From assembly GCA_964558325.1 (NCBI GenBank), contig CAZLCX010000007.1, positions 42,079 to 106,078 on the forward strand: 64,000 bases of DNA. The letters run 5' to 3'. A model generated the notes under the pieces. That model worked only from the letters and a program-made list of their open reading frames with translations. It made no database searches and was not told the origin of the DNA. Shown in pieces: positions 25,763 to 35,301 of the stretch. This stretch comes from Halonatronomonas sp964558325. Its GTDB lineage: Bacteria > Bacillota > Halanaerobiia > Halanaerobiales > Halarsenatibacteraceae. A program made the translations under genes and the position numbers. Position 1 is the first letter of the stretch; each line of letters opens with the position of its first letter.

Positions 25763-26509
25763 TTAATGTCCATGTTCCGGTATTATCCTGATAGAAGTAT
25801 CCCTTAAACCTTCTATATAATGATCATAATTAAAATCATCAGCACTGTGTGGATAAGCCCTCCCCTCATCAAAACAAACGACTCTATTAGCCTGTTTGCT
25901 GATTAAATTAACATCGTGGGAGACCATAATAACTGTCTTCCCAAGATTATGATTAATATCACCTATTATTTGATAAAAATCATCCTGGGCTTTTATATCC
26001 ACGCCAACTAATGGTTCATCTAGTAAAATCAATTCTGGATTATTAACCATCATTCTGGCAATAAAAATTCTCTGCTGCTGCCCTCCTGATAAATTACCAA
26101 TCTTTCTATCTATAAAATCCTCCATATCAACTAACTTTAAAGCTTTAAGTATTTTCCATTCTAATTTTGAAGACATAGTTTTAATAAAGCCCATTTTTCC
26201 ATAAAGATTACTGACTATAATTTCTCTGACAGTAGCTGGAAAACTCTGATTGAAATCTCTTACCTGCTGAGAAATATACCCGACTTTTGTCCAATCCTGA
26301 ATTTTATTGACTGGCTTTCCAAAAATATAAATTTCTCCCTGATCAAAATTCAAATTACCTGTAATCATTTTAATTAATGTACTTTTCCCGGAACCATTTG
26401 GGCCAACAAAGGCTGCAAAATCTCCCTCAGCAAATGAAAGGGAAATATCATTAACTACTTTTTCTTTCTGATAAGAAAAACTCACATTTTTAATATCAAG
26501 AACTATCAT
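25763..26509 (-). CDS. znuC: Zinc ABC importer ATPase ZnuC
   Basis: ATP-hydrolysing subunit, 248 residues. Walker A GPNGSGKST (~37-45), Q-loop YISQQ, signature LSGGQQQR, Walker B LILLDEP and the H-loop VSHD are all intact. GGGGGAGA precedes the ATG at 26509. The C-terminus keeps a short HGH end, which may bind metal. It couples to ZnuB 33 bases downstream. A hairpin terminator separates it from znuA, so the transporter core is probably made at a lower level than the binding protein. Confidence 0.93.
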   Translation of the reverse strand: MIVLDIKNVSFSYQKEKVVNDISLSFAEGDFAAFVGPNGSGKSTLIKMITGNLNFDQGEIYIFGKPVNKIQDWTKVGYISQQVRDFNQSFPATVREIIVSNLYGKMGFIKTMSSKLEWKILKALKLVDMEDFIDRKIGNLSGGQQQRIFIARMMVNNPELILLDEPLVGVDIKAQDDFYQIIGDINHNLGKTVIMVSHDVNLISKQANRVVCFDEGRAYPHSADDFNYDHYIEGLRDTSIRIIPEHGH

Positions 26510-26523
26510 CCAATCTCCCCCAA

Positions 26524-26558
26524 TAAAACTACTGGCTTGCAGAGCAATTGCAAGCCAG
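26524..26558 (-). terminator. Attenuating hairpin between znuA and znuC
   Basis: 10-bp stem CTGGCTTGCA/TGCAAGCCAG with a seven-base loop, then TAGTTTTATT on the minus strand. Confidence 0.65.
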
Positions 26559-26570
26559 GATTTATAATAA

Positions 26571-27527
26571 TTATTTCAAAGCTTTTTTCAGGTTCTCAAG
26601 ATTAGTATACATGATTGTAAAGTAATTTTCATCATTTTCTATATCCTCTTCCCTAAGTCCGGCAACAGGGTTTAGTGTTAAAACCTCCAAGCCAGCCTCC
26701 TCTGCTATAACATTAACTGCCCTGGGGCTTGCAAGCACCTCTAAAAATATATGCTCAAGCCCGGTTTCCTGAGCAAGATCAATTAATTCTCTTATAGTCT
26801 GTGAAGATGGTTCTGAATAAGGATCTAAGCCAGTAACAGCTTCCTGTTTCAAATTATAATTTTTGGCAATATACCCAAAAGCGGCATGGGAAACTATAAT
26901 TGTATCATGCTCCAACTCCTGAAGACCTTTTTTATAAGCCTGGTCTAATTCTTTAAAATCTTTAATAACTTCTTCCGCGTTGGACTTATATATCTCTTCA
27001 CCATCAGGATCTAATTTTGAAAATTCTTCAGTCAATAGTTCTGATATCAGTATCATATTATTAAAATCTAACCAGATATGATTATCATATTGACCATGTT
27101 CATGATCCTCTTCATCATGATTTGAATGTTCATCGTCTTCATGTTCATGGTTATGATTTTCTTCTTCATAAGTCCCTCTATATTCAATTAGTTCCACATG
27201 ATCTGTCAGATTAATTACCTGAACCCCTTGGGTTTTTAAGTTTTCTGCTGTACTTTCTGTCCAGCCCTGAAGGTGTTCACCTACATAAATAAATAGATCA
27301 GAATTTTCAAGCTGTCCCAAAATTCTAGGTGATGGTTCATACCCATGAACTTCTGTACCATCAGGAGTAACCTGATTAATATTCAACCTTTCTCCACCAA
27401 TTCTTTCTGCTATCTCATAAATTGGATAAATACTGACATATACATCTGCCTCTGCTGCCTGAAGTGTATTATATGACGGGAAAAATAAAATCGCCAGGAT
27501 AAAAATCATTATAAATGTTTTTTTCAT
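26571..27527 (-). CDS. znuA: Zinc ABC importer binding protein ZnuA
   Basis: Periplasmic zinc receptor, 318 residues. A signal peptide covers ~residues 1-25 (MKKTFIMIFILAILFFPSYN) without a lipobox Cys. A His/Glu/Asp-rich loop at ~122-144 is typical of zinc rather than manganese receptors. Likely metal ligands are His61 (VHGYEP), His150 (DNHIWLDF) and the His of VSHAAFGY. I start at the ATG at 27527, preceded by AGGTGA; earlier in-frame codons lack a ribosome site and would spoil the signal peptide. First gene of the operon, behind a strong promoter. Confidence 0.93.
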   Translation of the reverse strand: MKKTFIMIFILAILFFPSYNTLQAAEADVYVSIYPIYEIAERIGGERLNINQVTPDGTEVHGYEPSPRILGQLENSDLFIYVGEHLQGWTESTAENLKTQGVQVINLTDHVELIEYRGTYEEENHNHEHEDDEHSNHDEEDHEHGQYDNHIWLDFNNMILISELLTEEFSKLDPDGEEIYKSNAEEVIKDFKELDQAYKKGLQELEHDTIIVSHAAFGYIAKNYNLKQEAVTGLDPYSEPSSQTIRELIDLAQETGLEHIFLEVLASPRAVNVIAEEAGLEVLTLNPVAGLREEDIENDENYFTIMYTNLENLKKALK

Positions 27528-27574
27528 TAAAAAATCACCTCGGTATTCTTTTTGCAACTATTTTGCATAAAACT

Positions 27575-27603
27575 ATATTATGAAATAACAGCTTATTTGT
27601 CAA
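27575..27603 (-). promoter_or_regulatory. znu promoter with possible Zur-type dyad
   Basis: Minus strand TTGACA, 17 bp, TAATAT. An imperfect dyad TTTCATAA...TTATGCAAA overlaps the -10 and start region and is a candidate Fur-family (Zur) site. The promoter is convincing; the operator is a guess. Confidence 0.6.
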
Positions 27604-27636
27604 GTATATTTAATTTCCACCATCCAAATAGCTGTA

Positions 27637-28383
27637 TTACCTAATAATTTTAAGAATTTCAGGAAGAACCTCTCCGGCTTTACCTTTAATAATTAAATCA
27701 AATAAATAATCCTGCTGACCGGAATCAACATTTATATAAATCAAATCCCCGCCATTTTCTTTAGTTACTGAGGGCAGAGATGCAACAGGGTAAACCGCCA
27801 GAGAAGTTCCAATTACTATCATTAAATCTGATTTCCTGGCTGCTTGCCAGGCCTGATTGATTTCTTCTTCAGGTAACCTCTCCCCAAAAAATACTATCTC
27901 AGGTTTTATTTTTTTGCTTTTACAATTATCACATTCTGGTATTTCTCCTGCTTTAATTACAGGTACTAACTCCTGCCACTCATATTTTTTATTACAGTTA
28001 AGACAGACTGCCTTATTTAAACTACCATGTAATTCAAGCACCTCTTTACTGCCTGCTCTCTGATGCAAAAAATCAATGTTTTGAGTAATTATTTTTTTAA
28101 TAAAGCCTGAATTTTCAAGTTCAGCAAGTGCTTTATGTCCAGGGTTAGGTTGAATATCATTTTCTAATAGTAACTCCTGGGCAAAGTTCCAAAAGGGTTC
28201 AGGGTCTCTCCTAAAACCAGATATAGAAACTGCCTTTTCAGGATCATACTTTTCCCAGAGGCCTGATTTTCCTCGAAAAGTTGGAACTCCACTTTCAGCT
28301 GATATCCCTGCACCTGTTAAAACCACCGGATAATCAGCTTTTTGAATCATTTCTGCTGCCTGTTTAATCTTTGCCATTTCCAT
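27637..28383 (-). CDS. cobB: Sirtuin NAD-dependent protein deacylase CobB
   Basis: Removes acyl groups from lysines using NAD. The 248 residues show GAGISAESGVPTFRG (~24-38), TQNIDFLHQRAG, catalytic His in ELHGS, and a zinc site CLNC...CDNC (~130-155). GTSLAVYPVASLP follows. AGGAGG lies eight bases before the ATG at 28383. It diverges from otsA with only 75 bases between. It might regulate acetyl-CoA metabolism, but nothing here shows the substrate. Confidence 0.94.
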   Translation of the reverse strand: MEMAKIKQAAEMIQKADYPVVLTGAGISAESGVPTFRGKSGLWEKYDPEKAVSISGFRRDPEPFWNFAQELLLENDIQPNPGHKALAELENSGFIKKIITQNIDFLHQRAGSKEVLELHGSLNKAVCLNCNKKYEWQELVPVIKAGEIPECDNCKSKKIKPEIVFFGERLPEEEINQAWQAARKSDLMIVIGTSLAVYPVASLPSVTKENGGDLIYINVDSGQQDYLFDLIIKGKAGEVLPEILKIIR

Positions 28384-28408
28384 AAATTATCCTCCTTTGT
28401 GAAAATAT

Positions 28409-28436
28409 TTGAATTCTTCTCCCAGCCTGCTATAAT
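28409..28436 (+). promoter_or_regulatory. otsAB promoter
   Basis: TTGAAT, 16 bp, TATAAT. The predicted transcript would begin just before the GAGGAGG ribosome site, which fixes the otsA start at 28459 rather than further upstream. Confidence 0.65.
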
Positions 28437-28458
28437 TAAAGTTGAGGAGGTGCTTTTT

Positions 28459-29892
28459 ATGATTAGTAAGTCTTTAATAATGATATCAAATGCTGAACCA
28501 TACGCCCATAAATATCAAGAAAATAATATCATCCAGGAAAAACAACCTGGAGGCCTAACTACTGGTTTAGACCCTCTTATGCAGGAACTTGATAATAGTA
28601 TCTGGATAGCCTGGGCAAGGGGGGAAGCAGATTTTGAAGTTACTGATAAAAACAATTCTGTAAAAGTACCTGACGACAATGGATATAAACTAAAAAGAAT
28701 AAATTTAGATAAAACAGAAGAAAATGGATTCTATTATGGTTTTTCCAATCAAACTTTATGGCCTATCTGTCATAATTTTATCACTAAAGCTAACTTTTCT
28801 CCAATCAATTGGGAAATTTATAAAAATGTAAACAAAAAATATGCAAAAGCTGCTCTGGCTGAAATTAGTGGCGATGAGCTGATCTGGGTTCAGGATTATC
28901 AGTTATCCCTTGTGCCCGAGTATATAAAAGCAGAAAGACCAGAAGTCAAAATTGCACATTTCTGGCATATCCCCTGGCCTCCTGCTGAAATCTTTAACAC
29001 AATCCCCTGGAGAAGAGAAATCCTGGATGGTTTACTTTCTAACGATTTAATTGGTTTTCATACAGAAAATCAGGCTGTAAATTTTTTAGAAACAGCTAGA
29101 AAAAATGGTGCAGAAATTAATTATAATAATAAATCAGGGATCTTAGGAACAGTTGAATACAATAATCATAAAACCCAGGTAATTGCTCTGCCTTTAGGAA
29201 TTGATTTTAATAGACTTAACAAAAAATCTCAAACTAAAGAAATCATAAACAGGGCTAAAGATTTGAAAAAATATTATTCTGCCAGCCGCTTATTAGTTGC
29301 AGTTGACAGATTGGATTATACAAAAGGGATAATCCAAAGATTAAAGGCAATTGATAGGTTATTAGAAAAACATTCAGAATATAAAGAAGAGATAACTTTA
29401 ATTCAAAGAATAGCCCCAAGTAGAGTGCATATAAATGAATACAAAGAGATGGAAAACCAAATAGATAGAACAATTGGCGATATTAACGGTAGATATCAAA
29501 CAGCAGACTGGCAGCCTATTGTCTATTATAAAGGAGCTGTTCCCCAGAATGAATTACTCCCCTATTATTTAGCAGCTGATGCTGCCTTAATAACCCCCTT
29601 AATCGATGGTCTTAATCTAGTCTCTAAAGAATATATTGCAGTAAGAGAAAATGGACAGCTAATACTTTCCGAATTTGCTGGAGCCGCCAATCAATTAGAG
29701 GGGGCAATTCTAACTAATCCCTATGACATTGACGCCACTGCTGAAGCCATCTACAAAGCTATTGGTTCTAAAGAAAAAGTTAGGAAAGCCAGATATGAAC
29801 AGATGAGAAAAATTGTTCAAGAAGAAGATATTAACTGGTGGCGAAATAACTTTCTAAAAATCTGGAATGAAATCTATGAAACAAAAAGTTAA
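28459..29892 (+). CDS. otsA: Trehalose-6-phosphate synthase OtsA (GT20)
   Basis: Joins UDP-glucose and glucose 6-phosphate to make trehalose 6-phosphate; trehalose is a compatible solute. The 477 residues carry GGLTTGLDPLM near the N-terminus, WVQDYQLSLVPEYI, FWHIPWPPAEIF, VDRLDYTKGIIQRL (UDP-glucose phosphate binding) and DGLNLVSKEYIA. ATG at 28459 follows GAGGAGG. A GT20 glucosylglycerol-phosphate synthase is a less likely alternative; otsB directly downstream supports trehalose. Confidence 0.9.
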   Translation: MISKSLIMISNAEPYAHKYQENNIIQEKQPGGLTTGLDPLMQELDNSIWIAWARGEADFEVTDKNNSVKVPDDNGYKLKRINLDKTEENGFYYGFSNQTLWPICHNFITKANFSPINWEIYKNVNKKYAKAALAEISGDELIWVQDYQLSLVPEYIKAERPEVKIAHFWHIPWPPAEIFNTIPWRREILDGLLSNDLIGFHTENQAVNFLETARKNGAEINYNNKSGILGTVEYNNHKTQVIALPLGIDFNRLNKKSQTKEIINRAKDLKKYYSASRLLVAVDRLDYTKGIIQRLKAIDRLLEKHSEYKEEITLIQRIAPSRVHINEYKEMENQIDRTIGDINGRYQTADWQPIVYYKGAVPQNELLPYYLAADAALITPLIDGLNLVSKEYIAVRENGQLILSEFAGAANQLEGAILTNPYDIDATAEAIYKAIGSKEKVRKARYEQMRKIVQEEDINWWRNNFLKIWNEIYETKS

Positions 29893-30655
29893 ATACCTAA
29901 ATCCTAATTCTCCTGAAAACTGGCCTGAAAAACTCAAAACAAATATGTTTCAACTATTTTTAGATTATGATGGTACCCTTGCCCCATTTAAAGATGATCC
30001 TGACAAAGCTCATCCTGTCAATGGTACTAATCAAATAATCAGCAATTTCCTGAAAAAAAATATTCCAGTGACAATTGTCACCGGTCGGAGTGCCAGGGAT
30101 ATTAGAAATAAATTTATCAAACCAGAAATACCTATTATTGGACGCCATGGCAGAGAATTTCTGCCTGCTGAGCAAAATAATCTTTTTAAGATCGGTCCCA
30201 AGCAAGTAAATATACCTGATAAAATAATAAAATATATTAATCAATTAGTTAATCAGAATCCAGTTGAATTGGAAGAAAAAGAGAATGCCCGGGCAATTCA
30301 TCTAAAAAATAATGATAATTTGCAGGAATCTATCTATAAAAGGATAAATAACAAATTAGAGGAGTATAATTTTAATGACTGGGAAGTAATTTCAGGCCGA
30401 AAAGTCATAGAAATCAGATACAGTGGCTGGAATAAAGCAGACGCAGTAAATAAATATAGAATTAAAGATAAATTAGTTATCTATATTGGGGATGATAGAA
30501 CTGATGAAGATGTCTTTGAAAATTTATCAGAGCCAGGCCTAACCATCTATATTAAAAATGAGGATGCAGAATTAAAGACTAAAGCTGACTATTATCTGGA
30601 AAACCCATCAGAGACAATAAAATTTTTAAACGCCCTATTCAATTTCATGCATTAA
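29876..30655 (+). CDS. otsB: Trehalose-6-phosphate phosphatase OtsB
   Basis: HAD-family phosphatase finishing trehalose synthesis, 259 residues. Motif I is DYDGTLAPF (nucleophile and acid Asp), TGRSARDI is motif II, and GDDRTDEDVF is motif IV. The start is one of two nearby ATGs, 29867 or 29876; TGGA lies nine bases before the second, so I prefer it. Either way the gene overlaps the otsA end by about 20 bases, indicating translational coupling. Confidence 0.92.
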   Translation: MKQKVKYLNPNSPENWPEKLKTNMFQLFLDYDGTLAPFKDDPDKAHPVNGTNQIISNFLKKNIPVTIVTGRSARDIRNKFIKPEIPIIGRHGREFLPAEQNNLFKIGPKQVNIPDKIIKYINQLVNQNPVELEEKENARAIHLKNNDNLQESIYKRINNKLEEYNFNDWEVISGRKVIEIRYSGWNKADAVNKYRIKDKLVIYIGDDRTDEDVFENLSEPGLTIYIKNEDAELKTKADYYLENPSETIKFLNALFNFMH

Positions 30656-30717
30656 ATTATTAAATTAACAAATACTCTTTTATATGAATTGACAAACAAT
30701 TTTGATTGCTTTTTATC

Positions 30718-30746
30718 TTTACATTAAGAAATAATTATGCTAATAT
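30718..30746 (+). promoter_or_regulatory. Promoter of the second peptide importer
   Basis: TTTACA, 17 bp, TAATAT. About 170 bases of AT-rich leader follow, with no riboswitch-like structure seen. Confidence 0.55.
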
Positions 30747-30916
30747 AATATTGTTAGAATATTTAAGTTTATATCAAGTTTTAGTGAAGTTACTTTTTTA
30801 TTAAAATTATTTCATAAGGAGGTGACTTTTAGTTAAGCAACAGCTTAATAATATTATTTATAATTAAGCATTAATTAAGAGTAGTGACCAAAAATCTTTG
30901 GAGGAGTGATAATTTA

Positions 30917-32434
30917 ATGTTTAAAAAGAGCCTTTTTATAACTTTCGTATTAGTTCTGGCAATTGCTTTAATGGGTGCTCAGGCACAGGCATTTAATCTT
31001 AGTATAGCACAGGGAGCTGACGCTGTAACCCTGGACCCTCATGGTGAAAATGACCAACCTTCATCCCGGGTTCGTTCACAGATTTATGAGCCATTAGTTA
31101 AAATGAATACTGATCTTGAATTAGTTCCAGGTTTAGCCACTGAGTGGGAACAGATTGATGATACTACCTGGGAATTTAAGTTAAGAGAAGGAGTTATGTT
31201 CCATAACGGCGAAGAGTTTACTGCTGAAGATGCCAAGTTCACTTTAGAAAGACTGGCAGATCCAGAAACTGCAGCCGATGGTGCTCACATTGTAGATTTC
31301 TTAGAATCTGTTGAAATAGTAGACGATTATACAATTAGAATCCATACTGAATTTCAGTTTGGTCCAATGCTTGCTCATCTGTCCCACCCGGTTACCGGCA
31401 TGCTAAATAAAGAAGCTGTAGAAGAAGCCGGTGAAGATTACGGTTCAACAGTTGCAGTTGGTACAGGTCCATTTGAATTTCTTGAATGGTCAACAGGTTC
31501 ATATATTGAACTAACAAGATTTGAAGACTACTGGGGAGAAAATGCAGAAGCTGAAAATTTAATATTTAAAGCTATCCCAGAAAATACTGTCCGCGCCATT
31601 GAAGTAGAAACCGGCGGAGTAGATATTTCCTACGCATTAGACCCTGTAGATGTTGAAAGACTTGAAGGTGCTGATGGTCTTTATTTAGATGAATTTGATA
31701 CTCTATCAACCCATTATATTGGCTTTAATGTTCAAAAAGAGCCCTTTGATGATGTCAGAGTCAGAAAAGCTATCAACCATGCTATTAATGTTGATGACAT
31801 TGTAGATTATGTATATACAGGCCTTGCAACTAAAGCAAGTAGCCCAATTTCAGATAACGTTTGGGGGGCCAATACAGACCTGGAAACTTATGAATATGAT
31901 ACTGAAAAAGCTAAATCACTACTGGAAGAAGCCGGTTATGAAGACGGCTTCTCAACAACAATCTGGACCAACGACAATCCATTAAGAATGCAGATTGCCG
32001 AAATGGTTCAGGAAAATTTACGTGAGATTGGAGTTGAAGTAGAAATTGAAGTCCTCGAATGGGGTACCTATCTCGAGGATACTGGTGAAGGAGAACATGA
32101 CATGTTTATCCTTGGCTGGGTTGCCGTAACCGGTGACGCTGATTATGGTCTCTATGCTTTATTCCATGAAGATTCATTCGGATCTACTGGTAACAGATCA
32201 TTCTGGGCAGACGATAGAGTTAATGAGCTTCTCGACAGAGGTCGCACCAGTGGAGACCAAGATGAAAGAAAAGAAGCCTATTTTGAAGCTCAGGAAATTA
32301 TTAGAGATGAGGCTCCATGGGTTTTCTTAATCCATACCAGTGAAGTTAATGCTTTAAGAGATAATATTTCAAACTTCGAACCTCATCCTGCTGGACACCA
32401 TCAGTTAAAAGATGTTGTCAAAGAAGAGGAATAA
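30917..32434 (+). CDS. Peptide ABC importer solute-binding protein, family 5 (second system)
   Basis: Periplasmic receptor, 505 residues, of the GsiB/DppA-like family 5. A signal peptide spans ~1-24 (MFKKSLFITFVLVLAIALMG then AQAQA) and has no lipobox Cys. Family marks: WEFKLREGVMFHNGEEFTAEDAKFT, VGTGPFEFLEW, RKAINHAINVDDIV and VEIEVLEWGTYL. I start at the ATG at 30917, behind GGAGGAG. It is followed by a 15-bp hairpin, then two permeases; no ATPase genes are included. The ligand is unknown; a glutathione- or dipeptide-like solute is possible. Confidence 0.9.
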   Translation: MFKKSLFITFVLVLAIALMGAQAQAFNLSIAQGADAVTLDPHGENDQPSSRVRSQIYEPLVKMNTDLELVPGLATEWEQIDDTTWEFKLREGVMFHNGEEFTAEDAKFTLERLADPETAADGAHIVDFLESVEIVDDYTIRIHTEFQFGPMLAHLSHPVTGMLNKEAVEEAGEDYGSTVAVGTGPFEFLEWSTGSYIELTRFEDYWGENAEAENLIFKAIPENTVRAIEVETGGVDISYALDPVDVERLEGADGLYLDEFDTLSTHYIGFNVQKEPFDDVRVRKAINHAINVDDIVDYVYTGLATKASSPISDNVWGANTDLETYEYDTEKAKSLLEEAGYEDGFSTTIWTNDNPLRMQIAEMVQENLREIGVEVEIEVLEWGTYLEDTGEGEHDMFILGWVAVTGDADYGLYALFHEDSFGSTGNRSFWADDRVNELLDRGRTSGDQDERKEAYFEAQEIIRDEAPWVFLIHTSEVNALRDNISNFEPHPAGHHQLKDVVKEEE

Positions 32435-32470
32435 TTTGATCAATATAAATAGTTTATAATCACATGAATA

Positions 32471-32508
32471 TTAGAACGATAGGCGGTTAATTTCGCCTAT
32501 CGTTCTAA
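32471..32508 (+). terminator. Attenuating hairpin between binding protein and permeases (second system)
   Basis: Perfect 15-bp stem with a GTTAATTT loop; T-rich but not a strict T-run after it. It may partly terminate transcription or protect the upstream message. Confidence 0.65.
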
Positions 32509-32597
32509 TTATTAATAAATACTTATATATTTTTTTTAAAGTACTTATCTATTAAGTAAATATTTTAAAAATTTTTGCCAGAGAGGTGGCTAGTTTT

Positions 32598-33527
32598 ATG
32601 TGGAAATATGTTGTAAAAAGATTACTAGCATTAGTTCCAGTACTAATTGGAGTATCAATCTTTGTTTTCTTGCTTATCCATCTTACTCCTGGTGATCCTG
32701 CAGTAATCATGTTAGGTGAAACAGCAAAACCTGAAGATATTGAAAACATGAGGGAACAGATGGGTTTAAATAGACCATTACCTGTTCAGTATGGATCATG
32801 GGCTTTCGATGCAGTTCAATTAGATTTTGGCCGTTCAGTACGGTCAAGAAAGCCGGTAATCATAGAAATATTGGATAGATTACCGAATACCGCAATTCTT
32901 GCACTAACTTCTGTTACCCTGGCGGTGATAGTCGGAATACCGGTTGGTGTACTCTCGGCGGCCAAACCAAACTCATTTTTTGATAACCTATTTACCGCCA
33001 TTGCCTTTACCGCAGTTGGAATGCCTGTCTTCTGGCAGGGAATCATGTTGATTTTAATCTTTTCAGTCTTTTTAGGCTGGTTCCCATCTTCTGGGATGGG
33101 TCCTAGCATAAGGTATTTTGTCTTACCGACTGTTGCTCTGGCCACAGTTACAACAGCAAGAATAGTCAGAATTACAAGATCATCAATGATGGATGTATTA
33201 AAAGAAGATTATGTTAGAACAGCCAGGGCTAAAGGTGTTAATGAAAGATCAGTTATCTATAAACATGCCCTAAGAAATTCATTAATCCCCGTTGTTACTA
33301 TCATTGGTCTATCTTTCGGAAGATTATTAGGTGGAGCAGTTTTAACTGAAACCATTTTTGCCTGGCCTGGATTAGGCCGTTTAATTGTTGAGGCTATCAG
33401 AACTAAGGATTTCCCGGTAGTACAGGGTTCAATCATGGTTTTCGCTGTTATGTTTGCTCTAGTTAATCTTGGCACTGATATAATATATGCATTCCTTGAT
33501 CCACAAATACGTGTTAAATATGAATAG
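32598..33527 (+). CDS. Peptide ABC importer permease, DppB type (second system)
   Basis: Six-span channel subunit of 309 residues. The N-terminal MWKYVVKRLLALVPVLIGVS, HLTPGDPAVIMLGE and the EAA loop VRTARAKGVNERSVIYKHALRN mark the B-type subunit. The ATG at 32598 is preceded by GAGAGGTGG; a GTG at 32586 overlaps that site and is unlikely. Only 20 bases separate it from the C-type permease. Confidence 0.92.
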   Translation: MWKYVVKRLLALVPVLIGVSIFVFLLIHLTPGDPAVIMLGETAKPEDIENMREQMGLNRPLPVQYGSWAFDAVQLDFGRSVRSRKPVIIEILDRLPNTAILALTSVTLAVIVGIPVGVLSAAKPNSFFDNLFTAIAFTAVGMPVFWQGIMLILIFSVFLGWFPSSGMGPSIRYFVLPTVALATVTTARIVRITRSSMMDVLKEDYVRTARAKGVNERSVIYKHALRNSLIPVVTIIGLSFGRLLGGAVLTETIFAWPGLGRLIVEAIRTKDFPVVQGSIMVFAVMFALVNLGTDIIYAFLDPQIRVKYE

Positions 33528-33547
33528 TTTATAAAGGAGAGTTTAAT

Positions 33548-34429
33548 ATGGCTGCTGAAAAAAAACAAAAAGCAAGAAATAGAAAAATAGGTAGAAGCAG
33601 AGTTTTAAAAAGGCTTCTTTTTAATAAGAAAGCTATAGCTGGCGGAATTTTATTATTAATCATTGCTTTATCAGCTATATTTGCACCTTCAATTACCCCC
33701 CATAGTCCTATAGATCAGAGTATGATGAATAGATTAGAACCCCCAAGTAGTGAACATCTTTTAGGAACAGATAATTATGGTAGGGACATCTTTACCAGAA
33801 TACTTTATGGAGGAAGGGTCTCTTTAAGGATTGGCTTTATCTCTGTAGGAATTGCAGTTTTAGTTGGCTGTACACTAGGAATAATGGCAGGATTCTATGG
33901 AGGTAAAATTGATAATGTAATTATGAGATTCATTGATATTATGCTGGCACTTCCAGGAATCTTACTGGCCCTTGCCATAATCGCTGCCCTGGGAGCATCA
34001 CTTAATAATTTAATGATAGCAGTTGGTATATCATATATTCCTGTTTTTGCCCGTTTAATGAGAAGTTCTGTGTTGTCAGTAATTGAAAAAGATTATATCG
34101 CAGCTGCCAGGGGTATTGGTGGCAATGATCTTCAAATTATTTTTAAACATGTAATCCCGAACTCCATCAACCCGATTGTTGTTCAGGCAACTCTGGCAAT
34201 GGCAGGTTCTATTCTTTCTGCTGCCGGTTTAAGTTTCCTTGGTTTAGGAGCCCAGCCACCAACACCAGAATGGGGCAGTATGATTGCCAGCACCAGACAG
34301 TTTATAAGAATATCCCATTATCCAGTTACATTTTCAGGTCTGGCAATAGTAATCACTGTTTTATCACTTAATTTATTTGGTGATGGCTTAAGGGATGCTC
34401 TTGATCCAAAAACATTAGAGCATAATTAA
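33548..34429 (+). CDS. Peptide ABC importer permease, DppC type (second system)
   Basis: Partner channel subunit, 293 residues, with a basic N-terminal tail (KKQKARNRKIGRSR), six spans, GTDNYGRDIFTRILYGGRV and the EAA loop AARGIGGNDLQIIFKHVIPN. AAAGGAGAG precedes the ATG. It lacks the periplasmic insertion found in the 6.2-kb system, so the two importers are not recent duplicates. ATP hydrolysis must come from subunits encoded elsewhere, possibly the OppDF pair at 52.8-54.8 kb. Confidence 0.92.
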   Translation: MAAEKKQKARNRKIGRSRVLKRLLFNKKAIAGGILLLIIALSAIFAPSITPHSPIDQSMMNRLEPPSSEHLLGTDNYGRDIFTRILYGGRVSLRIGFISVGIAVLVGCTLGIMAGFYGGKIDNVIMRFIDIMLALPGILLALAIIAALGASLNNLMIAVGISYIPVFARLMRSSVLSVIEKDYIAAARGIGGNDLQIIFKHVIPNSINPIVVQATLAMAGSILSAAGLSFLGLGAQPPTPEWGSMIASTRQFIRISHYPVTFSGLAIVITVLSLNLFGDGLRDALDPKTLEHN

Positions 34430-34527
34430 AAATAAACTGAAAGCTATACAGTTTATTACGTTTAAACTGGCAACACAAAATAGAAAAACTTTTTATGCAT
34501 GGAGGAGAATTTAATAAAACAATTTTA

Positions 34528-34562
34528 AGCCCTGGACTTATTTTATGATTAAGTCCAGGGCT
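34528..34562. terminator. Terminator between the second importer and yjjW
   Basis: Perfect 13-bp stem AGCCCTGGACTTA/TAAGTCCAGGGCT with a nine-base loop; followed by ATTTATG on the plus side and AAAATTG on the other. Confidence 0.7.
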
Positions 34563-34569
34563 ATTTATG

Positions 34570-35298
34570 CTAATTTATTATCTGAACATTATTGCAATTC
34601 TTTGCCAGGGCCAAATTTTTCAGGCCATTCATCTCTTCTATTGACGGCTCTCGAATCTCTCCGCCATTTTCAACTCCATGGTCCCGATAAGCAATCAACT
34701 TATATTTAATTGCCGGATTAATTTCAGCAATTAGACCTGCTATTTCAGCAACATTTTCCTGAAAGTCAATTGAGCCTTCTGTAATTACAGTTCTTATTTC
34801 ATGCAGCAGGCCCAGTCCATTTAAAAGAACAATATTCTTTTTAATAATCTCAAAACTCTCAAAACCAGTAATTTCAATAAGATCATCATTATTAAAAGCC
34901 TTAAGATCAATCATAATCCCATCAGTTAATTCTAACAACTCTTTATGATTCCTGAGAGGAATAGTCCCATTTGTATCAATAAAATTAGTTAAACCTAATT
35001 TTTTTGTTTTATAAAATAACTCTTTTAAAAATTCTGCCTGGAGTAAGGGCTCGCCTCCTGATACTGTAATACCTGAGATATAGGAAAAGTTCTGCTTTAT
35101 CCTATCAATTAATTCAGCAGCAGTTAGTAAATATATCGAATCAGGAATTACCCTGCCATCAGAATAAACCTCAATTGTTTCAGGGTTATGACAGTAATTG
35201 CAATTCAAATTACAGCCCTGAAAAAAAATAACTGTTCTATTACCTGGTCCATCTATCGGGCTAAAATCAATCCATCTATTAATTACTCCTTCTTGCAT
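34570..35298 (-). CDS. yjjW: Glycyl-radical enzyme activase, YjjW type (radical SAM)
   Basis: Installs the glycyl radical on its partner using S-adenosylmethionine. The 242 residues show the activase cluster CNLNCNYC (CX3CX2C, ~30-37), DGPGNRTVIFFQG before it, and VSGGEPLLQ. Unlike E. coli YjjW and many activases, no eight-Cys ferredoxin-like insert follows the cluster; the stretch between ~38 and 80 has no Cys. The ATG at 35298 sits three bases after the stop of the yjjI gene. Its partner is clearly that gene, so PflA is less likely. Confidence 0.88.
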   Translation of the reverse strand: MQEGVINRWIDFSPIDGPGNRTVIFFQGCNLNCNYCHNPETIEVYSDGRVIPDSIYLLTAAELIDRIKQNFSYISGITVSGGEPLLQAEFLKELFYKTKKLGLTNFIDTNGTIPLRNHKELLELTDGIMIDLKAFNNDDLIEITGFESFEIIKKNIVLLNGLGLLHEIRTVITEGSIDFQENVAEIAGLIAEINPAIKYKLIAYRDHGVENGGEIREPSIEEMNGLKNLALAKNCNNVQIIN

Positions 35299-35301
35299 CC
35301 C

